From contig NW_025335468.1 in assembly GCF_004798865.1 (NCBI RefSeq), positions 2,925,832 through 2,989,831 of the forward strand: DNA of 64,000 nt, in the 5' to 3' direction. This document shows, piece after piece, positions 63,001-64,000 of the stretch (positions are counted from its first letter, which is position 1; each line of letters opens with the position of its first letter). The translations under genes were made by a program, and so were the position numbers. This DNA comes from Varanus komodoensis. Taxonomy: Eukaryota > Chordata > Lepidosauria > Squamata > Varanidae. The notes under the pieces were generated by a model. The model saw only the letters and a program-made list of their open reading frames with translations, ran no database searches and was not told where the DNA came from.

Positions 63001-64000
63001 CCAGCCTCCTGTTCTCATATGTCTTCCCCCTTCATGGCCAGCATTTTTTAGCTTCTGCACCTGAACTCGATTTACCTCAAAAGGGAACAATGCTATCAAT
63101 GCAGAGTAAGAGAGGCAAAGTTGTCACTTGAACCAAACCCATGAGCTCTTTTACTTAGAACAGAAGTAGAGCTGGAAGGCACCTGTAAGGCCATTGAGTC
63201 CACCCCCTCCCCCGCTTCCACATGTGGTCACCCGTCCGGCTGCATCCTGTGCCCTTCCAGCTTAGCAAGAGTGACTTGACACGCTACTGCAAGATGCCGC
63301 TTGCTCCAAGCAGGTTTTCTCTGCCAGGGCCACCCCAACAAAACAACCAATGTTTTCCCTTTCCCACTCCTGCCCCTCCTAAACCTCTCCCGTTGGAGTG
63401 CACAGACCACCCTGCCACTGCACTGCTCTCTTCTTCAGGGGCCTTTCTCTGTGTGTTCCTGCCATCTGGGCTGAGGCAGGTGGCCACTGGGCAAGGCAAC
63501 TGGGTGGGGTCCCTGGGAAACCCACCCAAGTGTCCCCTTGAATGTCTTTTAGGCACCAGGCCAGGCAAAGAGCTTTCTGCTGCTTGGGCTTTTACTGTTT
63601 GAGGAGCTTCACCAGCCAGTTTTATTCTACCTACCTTAACAGAGGGCTGTACTTGGTTGTATTTTTATATTTTTCTTGCCAGTTGCCCTGGGAATTAATG
63701 TACTGAAGAGTGTTATTTTAAAAATGAATAAAGAGACTAATAAAAATTAGAAATTCCTAGGACACCTCAGAGACAAAATCTAAATTGGAGGTTTTTCATA
63801 TTAGCAAAATGTTTGCCGGTGGAATTTGGGATCCGGAGAAACAAAAGAAACACTCTCACTCATTATACATCTATATGTTATGATTTAAGGTATTTTGTGT
63901 TATGGGAAACCTGGGGAGTTCTCATACCTGCTTTTGTCCCACAGAGATGATTTACAGGCACACAGCTGTCATCGATGGAGAGATGGTACATTTTGAAATT
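32991..64000 (+). CDS. RERG-like Ras-family small GTPase, exons 1-3 (3' incomplete)
   Basis: The product is a small GTP-binding protein of the RERG/RERGL/RASL12 branch of the Ras family, expected to bind GTP/GDP in the cytosol. Exons 32991-33087, 58740-58796 and 63945-64000 join in phase with GT/AG borders and give 70 residues before the window ends. Residues 1-19 are a basic Ser/Pro/Arg-rich extension (MSFPRPLRRSVSLSPARTL). LRLVVLGQGAVGKT at 19-32 is the P-loop (GxxxxGKT). ALTVRFITKRFIGDYDPTLE carries the RF(L/I)TKRFI signature and switch I with its Thr. MIYRHTAVIDGEMVHFEI leads towards the LDTAGQ motif, which lies beyond the window. RERG has GRAGVGKS and no such extension, while the YRH block resembles RERG most. 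The start has a strong context (GCCGCCATGAG). Intron 1 is 25,652 bases. It could be RERG itself, RERGL or a separate paralogue. Family certain, orthology not. Confidence 0.88.
34195..34400 (-). mobile_element. MIR-like SINE fragment
   Basis: The minus strand shows TTGCCCTGGGTTCAAATCTT (box-B-like and MIR head) and, further 3', GCTGCCCTGAGCACCTTGGA GGAAGAGCGG, a CORE-SINE/L2-type tail. Diverged. Confidence 0.5.
34683..35250. mobile_element. TA-flanked terminal-inverted-repeat DNA transposon (non-autonomous)
   Basis: The left end is CCGTATTTTTCGCTCTATAA followed by GACGCAC. The right end, read on the minus strand, is CCGTATTTTTTGCTCTATAA followed by GACACAC. This gives about 27-bp terminal repeats with only two mismatches, flanked by TA on each side. 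TA flanks suggest a Tc1/mariner-like target, but the class is inferred. The interior has no transposase and is unusually GC-rich, with a partial direct repeat of about 214-bp period. Confidence 0.8.
34838..35150. repeat. Internal GC-rich direct repeat of the TIR element
   Basis: Blocks starting CAGCTCTCACCTGC at 34838 and 35052 are similar for about 100 bases (shared GGGGGCAGAGCAG, GTGCCAGCCAGGTG-type and GCAGGCCGGCAGCGT words). The second differs by small insertions. Confidence 0.75.
35292..35500 (-). mobile_element. L2 LINE 3'-end fragment
   Basis: The minus strand ends GCCGCCCTGAGGCTTCGGCG, then GGCATAGAAATG and an (AAT/AAAT)n tail. It matches the 3' end of the young L2 at 19337-19560, including a GTCGCCCTGG counterpart of GTTGCCCTGG. 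It consists only of 3' UTR. Confidence 0.75.
35640..35752. mobile_element. Palindromic MITE copy
   Basis: The arms are ATATTTGGGAGGACAACTCC and, inverted, GTTGTAGTCTAAAATATTTG GAGGGCAC. The centre is TTGCTGGCTGGGAC. Confidence 0.55.
35795..35960 (-). mobile_element. MIR-like SINE fragment
   Basis: CTTCCAAGGAGCTCAGGGCC, then TTCACAGCAACCTTATCAGT and TTTGGCCAAACTCACAGCAT follow the reverse complement of the MIR-type body and tail. Diverged. Confidence 0.5.
36132..36272. mobile_element. Palindromic MITE copy
   Basis: The ends are CCTTCCTCAGCCTGGTGCCC and GCTAGGTTGGGGAAGGC, which are inverted matches with the hAT-like CCAACCTGG pattern. The right arm has CATAATCCAACAGATGTGGA. Confidence 0.6.
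37340..37432. mobile_element. Palindromic MITE, right two-thirds
   Basis: CTGACCATTGATCATGCTGG is the central segment. The right arm is GAAGTCCAAAACATCTGGAA followed by GGCACCAGGTTGGTGAAGG. The left arm is largely missing. Confidence 0.55.
37684..37920 (-). mobile_element. MIR-like (CORE-type) tRNA-SINE, copy 2
   Basis: It is near-identical in layout to copy 1 at 31597-31838. The head reads TAGTGGTGAAGAGCAGGGGA on the minus strand, the body GGGTGACTTTGGGCCAGTCA and the tail AAGCTGCCTTGACCCCTTTG. The copies differ at scattered sites and in a short CTCC/ATTCTC indel. Confidence 0.8.
37960..38165 (+). mobile_element. tRNA-derived SINE
   Basis: GGGCTGTAGCTCAGTGGAAG is a box-A-like tRNA head, and GGTCTCAGGTTCAGTTCTTG holds box B. 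The body ends GGGGTCTGACTTGGTATAAG GCAGCTTCCTGTATTCC. The head retains clear tRNA shape. It lies 40 bases after the MIR-like SINE copy 2, in opposite orientation. Confidence 0.75.
38675..38745. mobile_element. Palindromic MITE, left half
   Basis: CCCCCAACCTGGCAGCCTCA, then AAGTACAACTCCCATAATCC. Only one arm is present. Confidence 0.45.
39452..39467. repeat. Poly(C)16 tract
   Basis: Sixteen C are followed by six A. It lies just outside the 3' end of the CR1 copy at 39513. Confidence 0.9.
39513..41170 (-). mobile_element. CR1 LINE, 3' part, interrupted by a nested L2
   Basis: The 3' terminus on the minus strand is the CR1 signature CTTCCAATTCTACTATTCTA TGATT. Going 5', the long CR1 3' UTR follows. 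Then comes decayed ORF2: LFNFLINDFDEEVQGKIIKF ADNTKLDGIANTWEDKDK (the family's FADDTKLGG region) and VDIIYPDFSKVFDKVPKTIL (DFSKAFDKVPH). An L2 fragment (about 40005-40518) splits the 3' UTR. The copy is old, with several frame breaks, and 5'-truncated near 41170. Confidence 0.85.
40005..40518 (-). mobile_element. L2 LINE 3' end nested inside CR1
   Basis: The minus-strand frame 40505-40260 reads GPGFVKEHFLPYMPSCPLRL, then STQRSAFSVVAPRLRNMLPR and FQHQVKTFLF. It is collinear with the C-terminus of the intact L2 ORF (GPGYLNERLRPYMPDRPLRS ... FQRQVKTFLF). The 3' UTR and AT-rich tail run to about 40005. CR1 3'-UTR sequence resumes at about 40519 (GAATTAGTACTTCAAGTGTT). It is younger than the host CR1. 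Confidence 0.85.
41555..41668. mobile_element. Palindromic MITE copy
   Basis: The ends CTTCCCCAACCTGG and CCAGATTGGGGAAG are inverted matches. The arms hold CTGCAATTCCACGTATGCTA and GGAATTGCAGTCCAATATAT. Confidence 0.65.
42311..42329. repeat. Second copy of the 19-mer interspersed repeat core
   Basis: It is identical to 25321-25339. The neighbouring 42160-42310 region has CCATGG-containing and ACAACCCTCA-type words that look like the body of an unclassified element. Confidence 0.6.
42995..43165 (+). mobile_element. L2 3'-UTR and tail fragment
   Basis: TTGTTGTAAACTGTTCGAGA followed by GATGGGAAGGTATATAAAGT and a TAAATAAACAAATAAAA tail is the GTAAACCGCC...GGTATATAAA ending of L2-clade elements. 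Confidence 0.65.
43828..43945. mobile_element. Palindromic MITE copy
   Basis: The left arm is TTCTCCAGATACATTGCACT and ATGACTCC. The right arm is GGATGGTGGGAGTTGTGTCT followed by CAACATATGCAGAGGG. Confidence 0.55.
44166..44240. mobile_element. Palindromic MITE, left half
   Basis: CCTTTCCCAACCTGGCGCAC, then TCCAGATGTGTTGGGTTACA and ACTCCCAACATTCCC. The right arm is not recognisable. Confidence 0.5.
45096..45112. repeat. Poly(A)17 tract
   Basis: Seventeen A without a recognisable retrocopy upstream. Confidence 0.9.
45115..48250. other. Intron 1 stretch without a recognised element
   Basis: It has a short CA-rich tract near 45985-46000 and an ACATGTA-rich tract at 48119-48170. The 192-codon plus-strand frame at 46657-47235 shows no domain I know and is heavily overlapped by other open frames. 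Confidence 0.45.
48252..48733. repeat. Exact 241-bp tandem duplication
   Basis: Copy 1 is 48252-48492 and copy 2 is 48493-48733. I found no difference between them on reading. Each copy contains about 200 bases of unique intron sequence plus the first 38 bases of the hAT element that follows. The duplication therefore arose after that insertion, or is an assembly artefact. A short GAAAG-like match exists at the breakpoints. Confidence 0.95.
48696..49133. mobile_element. hAT non-autonomous transposon with intact 8-bp target duplication
   Basis: The terminal repeats are CAGGGGTCCTCAAAC at the left and GTTTGAGGACCCATG at the right (14 of 15 inverted matches). Both sides carry the 8-bp duplication CACTAAAT (48688-48695 and 49134-49141). 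This is diagnostic of hAT-superfamily insertion. The 438-bp interior is GC-rich and holds a diverged internal repeat (ATGGTTTTGAACTCGCTGGG and ATGGTTTTGAATTCACTGGG). It has no transposase. Confidence 0.92.
49205..49245. repeat. (CT)n-rich microsatellite
   Basis: An interrupted CTCTCTCACTCTCACTCT tract. Confidence 0.85.
49908..50180. repeat. Long imperfect inverted repeat, AT-rich
   Basis: The outer arms are 49908-49923 and 50165-50180, matching 15 of 16 (GCATTTCTATTTAAAT). The inner arms are 50018-50036 and 50062-50080, matching 18 of 19 (GCATTTCCTCTTTTTTGAT), around a 25-base loop. The region between has further partial matches (CATATAAAT-type). It could be an old hairpin MITE or a conserved non-coding element. 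Confidence 0.75.
50280..50510 (-). mobile_element. BovB/RTE LINE (or BovB-tailed SINE) 3' end
   Basis: The minus-strand frame ends GMVEDRKAWRNVVHGVAMGR T, the characteristic 'VxDRxAWRxxVHGVxxSRT' C-terminus of BovB ORF2. The DNA (GAAGTCATGTCCGACCCATC, then GCGACCCCATGGACAAC) is the well-known BovB 3' end, which Sauria SINEs also carry. An AGTTGTTGTT-like tail adjoins at about 50285. Confidence 0.8.
50790..50920 (-). mobile_element. RTE/BovB-type LINE 3'-end fragment
   Basis: GTTGTTATGTGCTGCATCTC, then ACCTATGGCAACACTATGCA and CCAAAATGTCCTATTTATGA follow the same family as the fragment at 1956-2420 (CCTATGAATGAAAAC...CCAAAATGTTCTGT). Highly truncated. Confidence 0.6.
52675..52735 (+). mobile_element. 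L2 tail fragment
   Basis: TGTAAGCCATCCAGAGACGA followed by GATGGCCTATAAATTTCCTA and a TATAAATAAAT tail. Confidence 0.6.
53095..53425 (+). mobile_element. L2 LINE ORF2 C-terminus and 3' UTR
   Basis: The plus strand reads VAAPWPWNSLPAEIWLSLNT, parallel to the VAPNLWNSLPKEVRLAPSLL block of the intact L2. The 3' UTR follows (TTGTTAGCCACCCTGGGCTC), ending in an AAAGAAATAAAC tail. Diverged. Confidence 0.6.
53440..53780 (-). mobile_element. L2 LINE fragment in opposite orientation
   Basis: AGTTCCAAAGCTCTGGGGCT, then AGAACAGAAAAGCTTTGCAC and GGGCTTTAAAATGCTTTTGC parallel the antisense L2 text at 19620-19880 (GTGAATTCCATAGGTTGGGT ... TTGTAGGTCATAATCAACAC). It abuts the plus-strand L2 end to end. Confidence 0.5.
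54868..55008. mobile_element. Palindromic MITE copy
   Basis: The ends ACAGCCTTCCCAATCTG and CAGGTTGGGGAAGGCTTGT are inverted matches. The arms contain TTTTGGATTACAGCTCTGAT and ATGATAGGTGTATAGTTGAA. Confidence 0.65.
55110..55208. repeat. Compound palindrome with 36-bp perfect core
   Basis: 55164-55199 is a perfect 36-bp palindrome (ATGGATGGCAAGCT, ATATATAT, AGCTTGCCATCCAT). CTAATG and, after one extra G, CATTAG extend the arms. Immediately left is a second stem, CATTAGTGG ... CCACTAATG, enclosing CCAG...CTGG. Confidence 0.92.
55486..55545. repeat. Perfect 15-bp inverted repeat, precursor-miRNA-like hairpin
   Basis: TTGCTGCTTTGGCCA and TGGCCAAAGCAGCAA are separated by 30 bases. The stem continues inward after a small internal loop (CTGATA against TGTCAG), leaving a terminal loop of about 15 bases. 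No known miRNA is recognised. Confidence 0.7.
56400..56525. mobile_element. Palindromic MITE copy
   Basis: The left end is CCCAGCTTGGTTCCTTCCAG. The right arm is GATGGGAAGTGTAGTCCAAC, ACATCTGGAAG, and CAGCTGGGAAGGACT. The right half is much better preserved than the left. Confidence 0.6.
57508..57528. repeat. Poly(A)21 tract
   Basis: Twenty-one A in a row, then CCAACGCC and a further A7. No retrocopy is recognised beside it. Confidence 0.9.
57611..57635. repeat. 10-bp perfect inverted repeat
   Basis: ATCACATAGC and GCTATGTGAT with loop ACCTG. A small hairpin only. Confidence 0.85.
57960..58140 (+). mobile_element. L2 3'-UTR and tail fragment
   Basis: TTTTTTATGATCTGTTCAGA, then GAACTACTGGCTGTTGGCCA GTATAGAACTGTAATAAATA AA. 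This is an alternative L2-type end (GGTATAGAACTGTAATAAATAA). Confidence 0.65.
58535..58600 (-). mobile_element. L2 tail remnant
   Basis: A GTTTGTTTATTTATTTATTA tail followed by GAACATTTCTATTTTT, cf. the TTAAAACATTTCTATGCCG start of the minus-strand L2 ends at 35320. It lies 140 bases before GTPase exon 2. Confidence 0.55.
58740..58796 (+). CDS. RERG-like GTPase coding exon 2
   Basis: The acceptor is TTCCAATGTAG and the donor is CTAG|GTATGT. The 57 bases encode LTVRFITKRFIGDYDPTL between two split codons (Ala and Glu). This is the alpha-1/switch I region. Phase matches both neighbours. Confidence 0.93.
58925..59235 (+). mobile_element. tRNA-derived SINE carrying a MITE insertion
   Basis: The head TAGCTAAGTGGCAGATAGCT, then TTTGCATGCAAAAGGGCCTG GGTTCCATCCCCAGCC, has box-B-like sequence. 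The body resumes after 59175 with CCAGTGTAGATAGTACTAAG CTACCTGGA. The 59090-59175 interval is foreign MITE sequence. Confidence 0.7.
59090..59175. mobile_element. Palindromic MITE inside the SINE
   Basis: GATGGGAGTTGCAGTCCAAA followed by AACATCCGGAAGGCCAC is the right arm. The left arm (CATCCAGATGCTGCTGGATG) is short. Confidence 0.55.
60950..60998. mobile_element. Palindromic MITE, one arm
   Basis: AGTATTCCTCAAATTGGTTG followed by GACTACAACTCCCAACACCT. It lies directly before the inverted repeat at 61010. Confidence 0.45.
61010..61147. mobile_element. Small element with 17-bp perfect terminal inverted repeats
   Basis: AGCCACAGTTTGTGTAA at 61010-61026 and TTACACAAACTGTGGCT at 61131-61147 are exact inverted copies, giving a 138-bp unit. 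No clear target duplication was seen. It is likely a MITE of undetermined superfamily. Confidence 0.7.
63160..63218 (-). mobile_element. CR1 LINE extreme 3' end
   Basis: AGAAGTAGAGCTGGAAGGCA, then CCTGTAAGGCCATTGAGTCC ACCCCC is the reverse complement of the CR1 3' terminus. Only about 60 bases are recognisable. Confidence 0.65.
63625..63745 (+). mobile_element. L2 3'-UTR and tail fragment
   Basis: TTGTATTTTTATATTTTTCT, then TTGCCCTGGGAATTAATGTA and a TAAAAATGAATAAAGAGACT tail. It lies 200 bases before GTPase exon 3. Confidence 0.55.
63945..64000 (+). CDS. RERG-like GTPase coding exon 3, cut by window end
   Basis: The acceptor is TTTTGTCCCACAG. The exon encodes MIYRHTAVIDGEMVHFEI after completing the split Glu codon. 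It is open to the last base, and the G3 motif should follow outside the window. Confidence 0.92.

Larger units (their letters stand above)
58797..63944 (+). other. Intron 2 of the RERG-like gene
   Basis: The intron is 5148 bases with a GTATGT donor and a TTTTGTCCCACAG acceptor. Apart from the listed SINE, MITE, CR1 and L2 pieces I see no exon. The 146- and 152-codon frames near 59972-60412 and 62673-63131 are unconserved. Confidence 0.7.

Noticed and set aside
62673-63131. 152-codon plus-strand frame near exon 3 of the GTPase gene
   Set aside because: It is low-complexity Ser/Pro/Phe-rich text from pyrimidine-rich intron sequence. It shows no conserved motif and an equally long frame lies on the other strand.
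1-64000. CRISPR arrays, operons, insertion sequences, phage or plasmid genes
   Set aside because: Spliced exons and vertebrate repeats show nuclear animal DNA. No regularly spaced direct repeats or bacterial genes were seen.
1-64000. Endogenous retroviruses or other LTR elements
   Set aside because: I saw no paired long terminal repeats and no gag, pol or env-like frames. The only reverse transcriptase sequences are of L2, CR1 and BovB/RTE LINE type.
1-64000. Free-standing tRNA or rRNA genes
   Set aside because: tRNA-like sequences at 1203, 31597, 37684, 37960 and 58925 continue into SINE bodies and tails, so they are SINE heads rather than tRNA genes.

Overview
This window is vertebrate nuclear DNA, most likely from a squamate reptile (lizard or snake). 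The evidence is spliced protein-coding exons with GT/AG borders, no operon structure, and a repeat load dominated by CR1- and L2-clade LINEs, BovB/RTE fragments, tRNA-derived and MIR-like SINEs and many small palindromic DNA transposons. The species cannot be named from the sequence alone. There is one 100-N assembly gap (19237-19336).

Layout. 1-12.3 kb: the last five coding exons of MRPL21 (mitochondrial ribosomal protein bL21m) on the plus strand, ending with a stop at 12226-12228 and a poly(A) signal at 12311. The N-terminal exon(s) were not found. 12.3-32.4 kb: an intergenic stretch of old and young transposon copies. It includes a young 5'-truncated L2 LINE with an uninterrupted 494-codon reverse-transcriptase ORF (19557-21041, minus strand), which interrupts an older palindromic MITE. 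32.4-33.6 kb: a CpG island containing a perfect 36-bp tandem repeat, a 13-bp perfect hairpin, (CAG)8 and the first coding exon of a Ras-family gene. 33.1-64.0 kb: introns 1 (about 25.7 kb) and 2 (about 5.1 kb) of that gene. Exon 2 is at 58740-58796 and exon 3 runs off the window end at 64000.

The Ras-family product begins with a short Arg/Ser/Pro-rich extension and then GQGAVGKT (P-loop), RFITKRFIGDYDPTLE (switch I) and YRHTAVIDGEMVHFEI. This places it in the RERG/RERGL/RASL12 branch of small GTPases. Its closest match by memory is RERG, but the extension and P-loop differ.

Nothing here looks like a new multi-gene system. The items most worth a second look are the RERG-like gene, an exact 241-bp tandem duplication that copies the edge of a hAT element (48252-48733), the young L2 ORF, nested insertions (L2 in CR1, L2 in MITE, MITE in SINE), and several strong hairpins (49.9-50.2 kb, 55.1-55.2 kb, 55.5 kb).
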